In this document: piece after piece, positions 22,572 through 31,123 of the stretch | Layout of the letters: the number at the start of each line of letters is the position of its first letter | How positions within the stretch are numbered: the stretch's first letter is position 1 | Source of the DNA: an uncultured Eubacterium sp. | GTDB lineage: Bacteria > Bacillota > Clostridia > Lachnospirales > Lachnospiraceae | Direction: 5' to 3' | NCBI GenBank assembly: GCA_900547255.1 | Contig: URGC01000007.1 | Location: 1-35,332 of the forward strand | DNA: 35,332 bases | Program-made: the position numbers and the translations under genes | The notes under the pieces: generated by a model | Database searches by the model: none | Seen by the model: only the letters and a program-made list of their open reading frames with translations | What the model was told of the DNA's origin: nothing

Positions 22572-23852
22572 TTAGAAGCTTACAAGCTTCACAAGAAGCT
22601 CCACGATTTTTTCCATAGACTGTATACATACAAATTCATATCTTCCATGGAAATTATGTCCTCCCGCGCACAGATTAGGGCAAGGAAGACCCATATATGA
22701 AAGTCTTGCGCCATCTGTTCCACCGCGGATTGGAGAAATCTTAGGCTTGATGTCTAACTCTTCCATAGCAAGCTTGGCATTATCAACAAGGAACATTGCA
22801 TCTGTAAGCTTGTCCTTCATGTTATAATACTGGTCTTTAACTTCTACATGGATAAGCTCTTTTCCAAATTCCCTGTTCATAATCTCCGCAAGCTGATGCA
22901 TTGTACGCTTCTTTGACTCAAAGAACTGCTTATTGTGGTCACGTATTATGTATTTAAGCTGTGCTGATTCAACGCATCCATTAATATCTGTAAGATGATA
23001 AAATCCCTCATATCCTTCTGTAAATTCTGGACGGTCTCTGTCTGTAAGCCTTCTGTCATACTCTCTTGCAACTATCGCGGCGTTAATCATCTTTCCCTTA
23101 GCTTCGCCAGGATGAACATTTCTACCTGTAATATTAACAACTGCGGATGCCGCATTGAAATTCTCATATTCGAGCTCACCTATTCCACCGCCATCAATAG
23201 TGTAGGCATAATCTGCTCTCAATCTGTTAAGGTCTATATGGTCTACACCTGCTCCCACTTCCTCATCTGGTGTAAAGCATATAGCAACATCACCATGCTT
23301 AACCTCTGGATGGCTTATAAGATAATCTGCCATTGTCATAATCTCAGCCACACCAGCCTTATCGTCCGCACCAAGAAGTGTTGTACCATCAGTTGTTATA
23401 ATATCCTGACCCTTATACTTCATTATCTCTGGAAATTCCCTTGGCGAAAGAACATATCTTACCGCATTGTCTCCGCCCTCTCTATGGGCTAAATCTGCAT
23501 TAAGAGACCCTTCTCCTAACACAATATCATTGCCCTGATAATCTCTTATAATCTGAGGATTAACGTCCTTACCGCTCACCTCTGGCGAAGTATCCATATG
23601 TGCAATATACGCCAATGTAGGAATATTCATATTATCCGAATTATTTTTAATTCTGGCATATACATAACAGTATCTCTCATCATAGTACACATCATCCGCG
23701 CCCATTTCCCTTAATTCATCAGCCAGCATCTTCGCAAGATTATGCTGCTTGTCCGTACTAGGAAATTTCCTCGCTTCACTATTCTCTTCACTAGACTGTG
23801 TATCAACCTTCACATATCTTAAGAATCTCTCCGTAACATTCGCCCTGCTCAT
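22572..23852 (-). CDS. pepT: Peptidase T (tripeptidase)
   Basis: Zinc aminotripeptidase of the M20 family, 426 aa, which releases the N-terminal residue from tripeptides in the cytosol. Expected metal and catalytic sites are visible: IAHMDTSPEVSG (His85, Asp87), LLGADDKAG (bridging Asp163), TPDEEVGAG (Glu197 as base, Glu198), YTIDGGGIGELEYENF, and a late histidine in GGHNFHGRYEF. RGGTDGARLS supplies substrate contacts. The length equals the family norm. AGGAAGG precedes the ATG. It lies 39 bases after DUF4317 on the same strand and may be read through from it. Confidence 0.95.
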   Translation of the reverse strand: MSRANVTERFLRYVKVDTQSSEENSEARKFPSTDKQHNLAKMLADELREMGADDVYYDERYCYVYARIKNNSDNMNIPTLAYIAHMDTSPEVSGKDVNPQIIRDYQGNDIVLGEGSLNADLAHREGGDNAVRYVLSPREFPEIMKYKGQDIITTDGTTLLGADDKAGVAEIMTMADYLISHPEVKHGDVAICFTPDEEVGAGVDHIDLNRLRADYAYTIDGGGIGELEYENFNAASAVVNITGRNVHPGEAKGKMINAAIVAREYDRRLTDRDRPEFTEGYEGFYHLTDINGCVESAQLKYIIRDHNKQFFESKKRTMHQLAEIMNREFGKELIHVEVKDQYYNMKDKLTDAMFLVDNAKLAMEELDIKPKISPIRGGTDGARLSYMGLPCPNLCAGGHNFHGRYEFVCIQSMEKIVELLVKLVSF

Positions 23853-23891
23853 ATACTTACCTTCCTATATCATTTCAATTATTCTGCCGAT

Positions 23892-25031
23892 TTAAAGCAC
23901 CTCTCCTGTCTCCGGATTAACACATATCCCATTAACCTCCAGATGCTCGTCTATCTCTATCACTATACACTGCTTGTCCCCGATAACCATAGTCTTGACA
24001 AGGTCAGTCTTATCCGGGTTAACCTTAACCACCACATCAGGAGTCTTAACCTCGAATTTTCTCGTCTCTGCGACATTTGCTGCAAGCATTTTTCCATCCT
24101 CGCCCGCTGCCATCTCAAAATGTTCCTCGAAGTCTTCCAGCTTCTCCTCCTTGACACCACTCTTTTCAAGCAGTTGTCTTGCTGTATTCTTATCAAGCGT
24201 TGCCAGCTCCGATGCTCCCTTGGCTTCTTCTATCATCTCATTGAGATTATCATGTATATTCCTTATAGTCTCATAATCGCAGTCCTCGCCAAGTGTCTCC
24301 GTCACAATGTTCTGGAATGTTTCCTTCTGGTCTGCTGCCGGCATAGGCACATTACAGTCAAGCACATATGAAAGAAAACTGCTCTGGAAATCATCTGCAT
24401 CCTTAGTATAGAACAACACGCTGTCGTCATCCTCACTTCTGTCATTGAACGCTGGAAACAGAAATCCAATATCAGGCACATCTACCATGTGGAACTGCCT
24501 TAAATCATGAAATTCATTATTCTCTTCATTATAACCAAGTCCCGGCTTAGACAATGTAACATGACATATACTGCACAGAATATAGCTGTATACCTCATCT
24601 GAGGCATCTTCCATCTCGATTCCGTCAGAAGTCTTGCCTGGAACATCATAAACCTGATTAATAAGAAGAATAAGATAGTTCCCTGGATAATTATATGATG
24701 TGATTACCCTGTCGTAGAACTCATCAAGCAATGTTTCTTCTTTAAGTTCACTGTCACGCAATGCAAACAGCTTAGTTCTCGCGCCATCAGATGCATATGC
24801 ATCAACATTGAATTTCATATCGAGAAGATTCTTTCCCGGTGTTCCAGACAATGTTTTCTTAAATATATCAAAATATTTATGCTTTTCTTCCTCTGGCAGA
24901 TTAAGAAATGTCTCACTTAACTTTGTAACCTTGTTCTTCTCGCCATCAACATAGCATCCTCTAAGTTTAAGGATTCCACAATCCTGCAATGTATACTGTC
25001 CTTTAATCTCATTAATCTCTTTCCTGATCAT
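23892..25031 (-). CDS. DUF4317 family protein
   Basis: Cytosolic protein of 379 aa, a conserved family of Clostridia with no known function. The opening MIRKEINEIKGQYTLQDCGI, then RGCYVDGEKNKV and KKTLSGTPGKNLLDMKF are characteristic, followed by a tract starting YILLCS-like SYILCSICHVTLSKPGLGY. The start was placed at the ATG at 25031 with GGAGG five bases upstream; the more distant in-frame ATG at 25085 has no ribosome site. It sits between serine dehydratase and peptidase T, all minus, with gaps of 39 and 87 bases. No metal or catalytic motif is obvious. Confidence 0.87.
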   Translation of the reverse strand: MIRKEINEIKGQYTLQDCGILKLRGCYVDGEKNKVTKLSETFLNLPEEEKHKYFDIFKKTLSGTPGKNLLDMKFNVDAYASDGARTKLFALRDSELKEETLLDEFYDRVITSYNYPGNYLILLINQVYDVPGKTSDGIEMEDASDEVYSYILCSICHVTLSKPGLGYNEENNEFHDLRQFHMVDVPDIGFLFPAFNDRSEDDDSVLFYTKDADDFQSSFLSYVLDCNVPMPAADQKETFQNIVTETLGEDCDYETIRNIHDNLNEMIEEAKGASELATLDKNTARQLLEKSGVKEEKLEDFEEHFEMAAGEDGKMLAANVAETRKFEVKTPDVVVKVNPDKTDLVKTMVIGDKQCIVIEIDEHLEVNGICVNPETGEVL

Positions 25032-25118
25032 ATCTTCCTCCGTACAGGTTTTATAACCATTTATCATTGTATAGTATACATGCAAATTGAGATTTCTACA
25101 AATATAAAATGAAGAATG

Positions 25119-25994
25119 CTATTCCATTTTAAGCCTCTCAGCCACTTCTTTAGCACTCTCTGTTACAGCAAGTCCGCCCTCACTCGTCTCTTTAAGGCAC
25201 GCCGGTATCATATCGCCGATACGTTTCATGCTGTCTATGACCTCGTCAGGTCTTATCGCGCTTCTGATACCTGCAAGAGACAACTGTGCTGATGATATCG
25301 CATTGACAGCCCCAGCCACATTACGCTTGATACAAGGCACTTCAACAAGTCCACATACAGGGTCACATGTAAGTCCTAACATATTTTTAAGCGCAAGAGC
25401 CGCCGCATTGGCAATACACTCATTATCACCGCCCTGAAGATATGCAAGTCCTGCCGCCGCCATTGCACTCGCCGAACCAATCTCTGCCTGACATCCACCA
25501 GATGCTCCGGCTATAGATGCATTTTCTGCAATAACAGCTCCAAGTCCTGCCGTTATATACATAGCCTGTGTCATCTTCTCATCCGGCACATTAAAACAAT
25601 GCTGATATGCTATAAAAACAGCGGGAATAACACCACAGGAACCGGCAGTAGGTGCAGCCACAATCCTCCTCATGCATGCATTCGACTCACTTACCTTCAA
25701 CGCCTTCTCCATTGCAAGTCCCATAAATTCACCACATATATTTCTTCCTGACATATTATACTCATGCATCTTCGCACCATCTCCACCTGCCATCCCGCTT
25801 GCAGACACGCGCGAGCCGTCATAATCATCATCCGCCATCTTCATCGCGGCATACATTCCCTGCATCGTGGCAAATGATTCTTCCCTGCTGACTGCCCTCT
25901 CGTCAACATCAGCCATAAGTATCACTTCCCAGAAATCCAGATTTTCACTGCTGCATATATCTAATATATCCTTGATAGAATGATAAAATATCAT
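25119..25994 (-). CDS. sdaAA: L-serine dehydratase, iron-sulfur type, alpha subunit
   Basis: Catalytic subunit, 291 aa, of the oxygen-sensitive enzyme that turns L-serine into pyruvate and ammonia, giving anaerobes an energy and carbon source. Cluster cysteines appear at Cys168 (SGGCQAE), Cys210 (LTCDPV) and Cys221 (VPCIKR), with spacings of 42 and 11 that equal those of the characterised fused enzymes; the APTAGSCGVIP loop (114-124) is also conserved. The fourth iron is free to bind substrate. The GGGAGG ribosome site lies before the ATG. It starts 19 bases after the beta subunit, so they form one operon. Confidence 0.95.
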   Translation of the reverse strand: MIFYHSIKDILDICSSENLDFWEVILMADVDERAVSREESFATMQGMYAAMKMADDDYDGSRVSASGMAGGDGAKMHEYNMSGRNICGEFMGLAMEKALKVSESNACMRRIVAAPTAGSCGVIPAVFIAYQHCFNVPDEKMTQAMYITAGLGAVIAENASIAGASGGCQAEIGSASAMAAAGLAYLQGGDNECIANAAALALKNMLGLTCDPVCGLVEVPCIKRNVAGAVNAISSAQLSLAGIRSAIRPDEVIDSMKRIGDMIPACLKETSEGGLAVTESAKEVAERLKME

Positions 25995-26013
25995 ACCAAT
26001 GTCCTCCCTGCAT

Positions 26014-26673
26014 CTATTTGAGTGACAGATACGTCACCTTGACAACACCCTCTGCCTTTTCCAGCCATCTTATGCCCTCCTGTGGCACTTCCTGGTCACA
26101 TTCTACGACCATAACAGCCTCTCCACCTCTGTTAGACCGATAAAGCTGCATATAAGCTATATTTACGCCCTTATGGGCAAGCATAGACGTAACCTCTGAC
26201 ACATGCCCCGGCTGGTCAAGATTATGAACAACAAGGGTTGGATAATCGCCAGAGAAGTTTGTATTAATTCCATCAATCTGAGCTATATTTATTCTCGAAC
26301 CGCCTATTGATTCCCCTATAACTTCAAGCGTCCTGCCAGATTCACCTGTAAGAAACATCTGCACTGAATTAGGATGTGCCTCTTTTAGCTGTGCTTCGCC
26401 AAATGTAACCTCAAGTCCTTCACTCTCTGCAATCTCAAAACTGTCTGGTATTCTCATATCATCAGCTTTCATGCCAAGAAGACCTGCTACAAGTGCCTTT
26501 CTTGTTCCATGTCCCTTGCCTGTCGCAAGAAATGAGCCATAAAGCCTTATATCAGCAGTCACTGGTCTCTCCCCCAGAAGCTTACGTGATATATAGCCGA
26601 TACGCACAGCACCCGCTGTATGTGAGCTTGATGGTCCAACCATAACAGGCCCTATAACATCAAATATATTCAT
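26014..26673 (-). CDS. sdaAB: L-serine dehydratase, iron-sulfur type, beta subunit
   Basis: Partner of the alpha subunit, 219 aa. The N-terminal part opens MNIFDVIGPVMVGPSSSHTA, the conserved beta-domain signature that lines the active site. The final 70 residues (about 147-219; LVVHNLDQPGHVSEVTSMLA, AVMVVECDQ) are an ACT domain, used by these enzymes for binding serine or for dimer contacts. AAATGGAG precedes the ATG. It is the first gene of the dehydratase operon; the nested hairpin at 26695-26748 is only 20 to 75 bases upstream, so its promoter either overlaps the hairpin or reads from the tetR region. Confidence 0.95.
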   Translation of the reverse strand: MNIFDVIGPVMVGPSSSHTAGAVRIGYISRKLLGERPVTADIRLYGSFLATGKGHGTRKALVAGLLGMKADDMRIPDSFEIAESEGLEVTFGEAQLKEAHPNSVQMFLTGESGRTLEVIGESIGGSRINIAQIDGINTNFSGDYPTLVVHNLDQPGHVSEVTSMLAHKGVNIAYMQLYRSNRGGEAVMVVECDQEVPQEGIRWLEKAEGVVKVTYLSLK

Positions 26674-26694
26674 AATCTCATCTCCATTTCCTTA

Positions 26695-26748
26695 TAATAA
26701 AAGGCACCTACCCCATCTGCATACCGCAGTATGAAAGTAAGCGCCTTT
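26695..26748 (-). terminator. Nested hairpin after tetR and before sdaAB
   Basis: On the minus strand, arms AAAGGCGCTTAC and GTAGGTGCCTTT pair over 12 positions (two G-U pairs), with an inner stem CATAC/GTATG, followed by TTTTATTAT. It lies 22 bases after the tetR stop, so a terminator is the simplest call. Because it also lies in the possible leader of sdaAB it could act as an attenuator. Confidence 0.7.
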
Positions 26749-26770
26749 GCTTAATCTTGCCATGTGTCTG

Positions 26771-27286
26771 TTATACAAATAATTTTGCTATCTCTTCTAC
26801 AGGTTCAAGCTTTCCTGTAAGCTCCCACTGTAAGAATACGTTAAATAATGCCCCAGCATGATAATACATCTCATATCTTGACCTTGGATTCTCAGGCATC
26901 AGATACTGTGCAACATAGTCATTAACCGCATCCATAACGAATGAATGTCGTCTGGCATCCACAAGACTTAAGAAAAAGTCTGAATATCTGTCAAAGAATT
27001 TCAACGCACGCAGTACGTTATCGTATGCCAGTATATGTGTCTTGATATTGCCACCTTCTGATTCAATATATTCCTGGACTATCTCGTCAAGATAATCGCT
27101 TAAAGCCTCTTCCTTCGTTGCATAATACTGGTAAAATGTCATTCTTGACACGCCAGCCTTTCTTGCAACATCAGATATCTTAATATCATCATATGGTGTC
27201 TCATGCATCAACGCTATAATTGACTCGCCAATACACATGCGGGTAAACTTATTGCGCTTGGTTTTTACACCTGCAGCTTTTGCCAT
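26771..27286 (-). CDS. TetR-family transcriptional regulator
   Basis: Repressor of 171 aa. The helix-turn-helix fills about 25-60 (DIKISDVARKAGVSRMTFYQ, YYATKEEALSDYL), the TetR/AcrR pattern, and the rest is a divergent helical ligand domain. Such proteins respond to small ligands and usually control a neighbouring exporter. It follows the 64-aa gene by 18 bases; both are read from the promoter at 27527-27555, which a 25-bp dyad overlaps, suggesting autoregulation. The exporter genes at 27571-31110 are upstream on the same strand, so it may also be transcribed with them. Confidence 0.85.
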   Translation of the reverse strand: MAKAAGVKTKRNKFTRMCIGESIIALMHETPYDDIKISDVARKAGVSRMTFYQYYATKEEALSDYLDEIVQEYIESEGGNIKTHILAYDNVLRALKFFDRYSDFFLSLVDARRHSFVMDAVNDYVAQYLMPENPRSRYEMYYHAGALFNVFLQWELTGKLEPVEEIAKLFV

Positions 27287-27304
27287 CTGTATCCCTCATT
27301 TCAA

Positions 27305-27499
27305 TCATTTTTTGAATAGATTCTCTATGCTTTGTCCAACAGATTTCATTCCCTGTGAAAATTCATCAGCTACATTCTTAGCTTTCTTATCAAGCTCGTT
27401 CTCTTTAATGTAATGATCTGCCTTATCCGCAGCATTATTAGCCACATCTACAGCTTTTCCCACGCCTTTTAAAACTTTGTCCTTATTAATCAAAGTCAT
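27305..27499 (-). CDS. Small amphipathic helical protein, 64 aa
   Basis: Sequence MTLINKDKVLKGVGKAVDVA... is rich in Lys, Ala, Asp and Asn with no cysteine and no membrane helix, and is likely to be one or two amphipathic helices (a segment AANKADHY-like NAADKADHYIKENE, then MKSVGQSIENLFKK). Such proteins may coat membranes or lipid surfaces, but no family is recognised. GGAGG precedes the ATG. It lies between exporter and tetR, shares the tetR promoter, and may be the direct target of TetR control. Confidence 0.6.
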   Translation of the reverse strand: MTLINKDKVLKGVGKAVDVANNAADKADHYIKENELDKKAKNVADEFSQGMKSVGQSIENLFKK

Positions 27500-27526
27500 A
27501 ATCTGTCGCCTCCATTCACTAATATA

Positions 27527-27564
27527 ATTGTACCACTTGTTTACAAAATGTGCAATTGTGTAAA
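27527..27564 (-). promoter_or_regulatory. Promoter of the 64-aa gene and tetR, with a likely TetR operator
   Basis: On the minus strand, -35 TTGCAC (27550-27555), 17 bases, -10 TACAAT (27527-27532). A 25-bp dyad at 27540-27564 has outer arms TTTACA/TGTAAA and inner triplets AAT/ATT, 9 of 12 positions matching, covering the -35 and part of the spacer. That is a typical position and size for a TetR operator. No other copy was seen upstream of the exporter, thioesterase or cyclase genes. Confidence 0.6.
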
Positions 27565-27570
27565 TTAAAT

Positions 27571-29352
27571 TTACTGTGCAAACTGACTCTCATAAAGGTT
27601 CTTATAGAATCCGCCTTTTGCAAGAAGTTCCTCATGGTTCCCCTGCTCTATGATATGTCCATCCTTCATAACAAGAATAACATCCGCAGACTGTATAGTT
27701 GAAAGCCTGTGTGCAACGATAAAGCTTGTTCTGCCCTCCATAAGCTTGTTAAAGGCATTCTGAATCTTGACCTCAGTTCTTGTATCAATTGATGATGTAG
27801 CCTCATCAAGAATAAGCATCGGTGGACGGCACAGCATAACTCTTGTTATACATAAAAGCTGCTTCTGTCCCTGTGAGAGGCTTCCACCATCCTCACCAAT
27901 AACTGTATCATATCCCTGTGGCAGACGCTTGATAAAGCTGTGTGCATGTGATGCCCTGGCTGCCTCTATAATCTCTTCATCTGTGGCATCTGGCTTGCCC
28001 ATAATAATATTGTCACGTATTGTTCCTGACCTTAGCCATGTGTCCTGAAGAACCATACCATATCCAGCTCTGAGCGAATGTCTTGTAAGGTCTCTTATAT
28101 CCATATCCGATACCTTGATTGAACCACTGTTAACATCATAGAATCTCATAAGCAGATTGATGATTGTTGTCTTACCACAGCCTGTTGGTCCTACAATAGC
28201 AATCTTCTGACCCTGTTTTACATTAAGGTTGAAATCTTCTATAAGCTTCTTATCCTTAGTATATGAGAAATTAACATTTTCAAGCTTAACACTTCCATCT
28301 GGTGTACCAAGCTCATATGCATCTGATTTCTCTGCTATCTCAGGACTTTCCTCAATAAGCTCGAATACTCTGTCAGCACATGCCATTGCGTTCTGAAGCT
28401 CTGTTACAACACCTGAAATCTCGTTGAATGGCTTAGTATACTGATTAGCATAACTTAAAAATGTTACAAGCTGTCCGACTGTTATAGCTCCTGCTCCACC
28501 AGCGATAACTGACAGCGCACCTGTAACAGCAACACCAGCATATACAAGGCTGTTGATAAATCTTGTTGACGGATTAGTTACTGATGAGAAGAATATCGCG
28601 CTGAGTGAATATTTCTGAAGTCTTGTATTAATCTCATCAAACTGGTCAATTATCTCTTTCTCATGGTTATATGCCTTGACAACCTTCTGTCCACCTATCA
28701 TCTCATCAATAAGGGCTGTCTGTTCACCCCTTGTCTCTGACTGTAACTTAAACATTGAATATGTCTTCTTTGCTATGAATCCTGCCACAAAGAAAGATAA
28801 CGGTGTTACAAGAACAACCACTAAAGTTATCTTAACATTGATAAGAAGCATGAAAATAAATGTTCCGACTATAGTTGCAACTCCTGTAAAGAACTGTGTA
28901 AATCCCATAAGAAGTCCATCTGCAAACTGGTCTACATCCGCTATGACACGGCTTACAACCTCGCCATATGAATGTCCGTCAATATAGCTTAGTGGAAGAT
29001 GCTCTATCTTCTCAATCGCCTCATCTCTTATATCTCTTGTGACATGATATGTTATCTTGTTATTACAGATATTCATTATCCACTGTGATACAGCCGTCAC
29101 AATTATAACCACTGCAAGCTTGACAAGTACATCTCTTACACTTGCAAAATCCACATTGCCTGGCCCTAAAATGTAATCAATGGCATTACCAACTACAATT
29201 GGTACATATAATGTTGATGCCACAGTTACAATCGCCATCAATATGGATATTATTAAGTATACCCAGTAATTCTTTATTCTAAGCAGTACTTTTCTTAATG
29301 TTTTTCTTGAAACTTTATTTTTGCCTGATTTATTATTTTTATTATCACTCAT
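27571..29352 (-). CDS. ABC exporter subunit, consensus-site half
   Basis: Type IV ABC exporter half, 593 aa. An N-terminal basic tail (about 1-25, rich in Asn and Lys) leads to six helices, then an ATPase domain. Walker A is GPTGCGKTT, signature LSQGQ, Walker B MLILDE with Glu517, and switch His548 (IVAHR). It therefore carries the active Walker half, while its signature deviates from LSGGQ; the partner has the opposite pattern, giving one consensus and one degenerate ATP site. The start is the ATG at 29352 with GGAGG seven bases upstream; the GTG at 29373 would contain that site. It follows the partner gene by 24 bases. The substrate is unknown. Confidence 0.88.
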   Translation of the reverse strand: MSDNKNNKSGKNKVSRKTLRKVLLRIKNYWVYLIISILMAIVTVASTLYVPIVVGNAIDYILGPGNVDFASVRDVLVKLAVVIIVTAVSQWIMNICNNKITYHVTRDIRDEAIEKIEHLPLSYIDGHSYGEVVSRVIADVDQFADGLLMGFTQFFTGVATIVGTFIFMLLINVKITLVVVLVTPLSFFVAGFIAKKTYSMFKLQSETRGEQTALIDEMIGGQKVVKAYNHEKEIIDQFDEINTRLQKYSLSAIFFSSVTNPSTRFINSLVYAGVAVTGALSVIAGGAGAITVGQLVTFLSYANQYTKPFNEISGVVTELQNAMACADRVFELIEESPEIAEKSDAYELGTPDGSVKLENVNFSYTKDKKLIEDFNLNVKQGQKIAIVGPTGCGKTTIINLLMRFYDVNSGSIKVSDMDIRDLTRHSLRAGYGMVLQDTWLRSGTIRDNIIMGKPDATDEEIIEAARASHAHSFIKRLPQGYDTVIGEDGGSLSQGQKQLLCITRVMLCRPPMLILDEATSSIDTRTEVKIQNAFNKLMEGRTSFIVAHRLSTIQSADVILVMKDGHIIEQGNHEELLAKGGFYKNLYESQFAQ

Positions 29353-29376
29353 ATCTGTCCTCCATTTATTCACAGC

Positions 29377-31110
29377 CTAATTACTAGCTGCCTTTTTAAA
29401 CTGTGAATTATAGATTTCCTGATAAACCTCACAAGTCTTAAGAAGTTCATCATGAGTTCCTATACCAGCCACAACACCATCATCTAACACAACTATCTTA
29501 TCTGCATGCATAAGTGATGCCGCTCTCTGCGATACTATGAATAATGTTGGTGATGGCTCCATCTGCCTTATAGCTTTACGCAATGCCGCATCTGTCGCAA
29601 AATCAAGTGCAGATGCGCTGTCGTCAAGAATAAGAATATCCGGCTTTCTTACCAGTGCTCTTGCAATATTAAGTCTCTGCTTCTGTCCACCAGAAAGGTT
29701 CTTACCACCCTGGTCTACATACGCATTAAGCTTCCCCTGCTTCTTTTCAACAAATTCTGTTGACTGCGATACATCTAATGCCTTTCTAATATCATCATCA
29801 GAAGCATTCATGTCGCCCCACTTCATATTATCTTTGATAGTTCCCTTAAAAAGCATTGCCTTCTGCATAACTACAGCGACCTTATTTTTAAGTGATTCCT
29901 CTGTATAATCCTTGACATTGACCCCGTTTACGAGTACTTCGCCTTCTGTCGCATCATAAAATCTAGGAATAAGGCTTATAAGTGATGTCTTACCTGAACC
30001 AGTACCACCGATAACACCAACAGTCTCTCCCGGCATAACTGAGAAATTAATTCCTGTAAGTGTATCTGCGCCGCTTCCTGAATACTTCATTGACACATTC
30101 TTAAATTCAACTGCAGGAGTTCCATCAGAGAATCCATATGCAGCCTTAACCTCGCCATACTGCATGCTTGATTCAACCTGAAATACATTGTCTATTCTTC
30201 CTGCACAGGCAAGTGCCTTAGTGATATTGATAACTAAGTTTGCAAGCTTTATAAGCTCTACAAGAATCTGTGACATATAGTTATAAAGGGCAACAACCTG
30301 TCCCTGTGTAAGTGTACCTGAATTAACTCTTATAGCTCCAATCCAGATAAGTGCTATGATTGACACATTTACAACAACATATGTCAGTGGATTCATAAGT
30401 CCTGATATCTTACCTACGAATTTCTGGAGACTGTTAAGCTCCTGATTAGCTTCCTTGAATCTGTGAATCTCCTCATCTTCCATATTGAAAGCTCTTATAA
30501 CTCTCACACCTGAAAGATTTTCTCTGGCAATTCCTAATATCTTATCAAGTCCAGCCTGAACCTTCTTATACATAGGTCTTGTCGATAACATTATTCCAAA
30601 TACGATAACTGCAAGAACCGGAATAGCTGCAACGAATACAAGTGCCGCCTTGAAATCAATTGTAAATGCCATTATCATCGCACCAAATACGATAAATGGT
30701 GAACGGAGGAACAATCTAAGCACAAGGTTAACACCATTCTGTACCTGATTAATATCGCTTGTCATACGTGTTACAAGTGTTGAAGCTCCTATTGTATCCA
30801 TATCAGTGAATGAAAGGCTCTGGATATATGAGAAAAGGTGGTGTCTTAATCCAGTTGCACATCCAACTGCCGCCTTGGCACTAAAATACTGTGCCGTGAT
30901 AGCACATACAAGTCCGATAACTGCAAGAAGTATAAGCATCATACACATTTTAATAATGTATGCCTTATCTCCATTAGCAATACCGTTATCAATAATTCCT
31001 GATACTACAAGTGGAACAAAAAGTTCAAATGTTGCCTCGAGCATCTTAAACAATGGGGCAAGAACACACTCTTTCTTATATTGTTTCAGATACATCCATA
31101 TACGTTTCAT
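29377..31110 (-). CDS. ABC exporter subunit, degenerate-site half
   Basis: Partner of the 27571-29352 subunit, 577 aa. Six helices are followed by an ATPase domain with Walker A GGTGSGKTS and canonical signature LSGGQ. Walker B is ILILDD, with Asp497 replacing the catalytic Glu, and the switch position is Gln528 (IVSQR) instead of His. Both changes mark the degenerate half of heterodimeric exporters (TM287/288, BmrCD types). The paired site still binds ATP but hydrolyses it poorly. A GGAG site precedes the ATG at 31110. It follows the thioesterase by 13 bases, so they are co-transcribed. Confidence 0.89.
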   Translation of the reverse strand: MKRIWMYLKQYKKECVLAPLFKMLEATFELFVPLVVSGIIDNGIANGDKAYIIKMCMMLILLAVIGLVCAITAQYFSAKAAVGCATGLRHHLFSYIQSLSFTDMDTIGASTLVTRMTSDINQVQNGVNLVLRLFLRSPFIVFGAMIMAFTIDFKAALVFVAAIPVLAVIVFGIMLSTRPMYKKVQAGLDKILGIARENLSGVRVIRAFNMEDEEIHRFKEANQELNSLQKFVGKISGLMNPLTYVVVNVSIIALIWIGAIRVNSGTLTQGQVVALYNYMSQILVELIKLANLVINITKALACAGRIDNVFQVESSMQYGEVKAAYGFSDGTPAVEFKNVSMKYSGSGADTLTGINFSVMPGETVGVIGGTGSGKTSLISLIPRFYDATEGEVLVNGVNVKDYTEESLKNKVAVVMQKAMLFKGTIKDNMKWGDMNASDDDIRKALDVSQSTEFVEKKQGKLNAYVDQGGKNLSGGQKQRLNIARALVRKPDILILDDSASALDFATDAALRKAIRQMEPSPTLFIVSQRAASLMHADKIVVLDDGVVAGIGTHDELLKTCEVYQEIYNSQFKKAASN

Positions 31111-31123
31111 TGTTACGCTCCAA

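Noticed and set aside
26674..26770. Glycine or T-box type riboswitch before the serine dehydratase genes
   Set aside because: The spacer is under 100 bases and contains only the nested hairpin; there is no room for an aptamer of either class.
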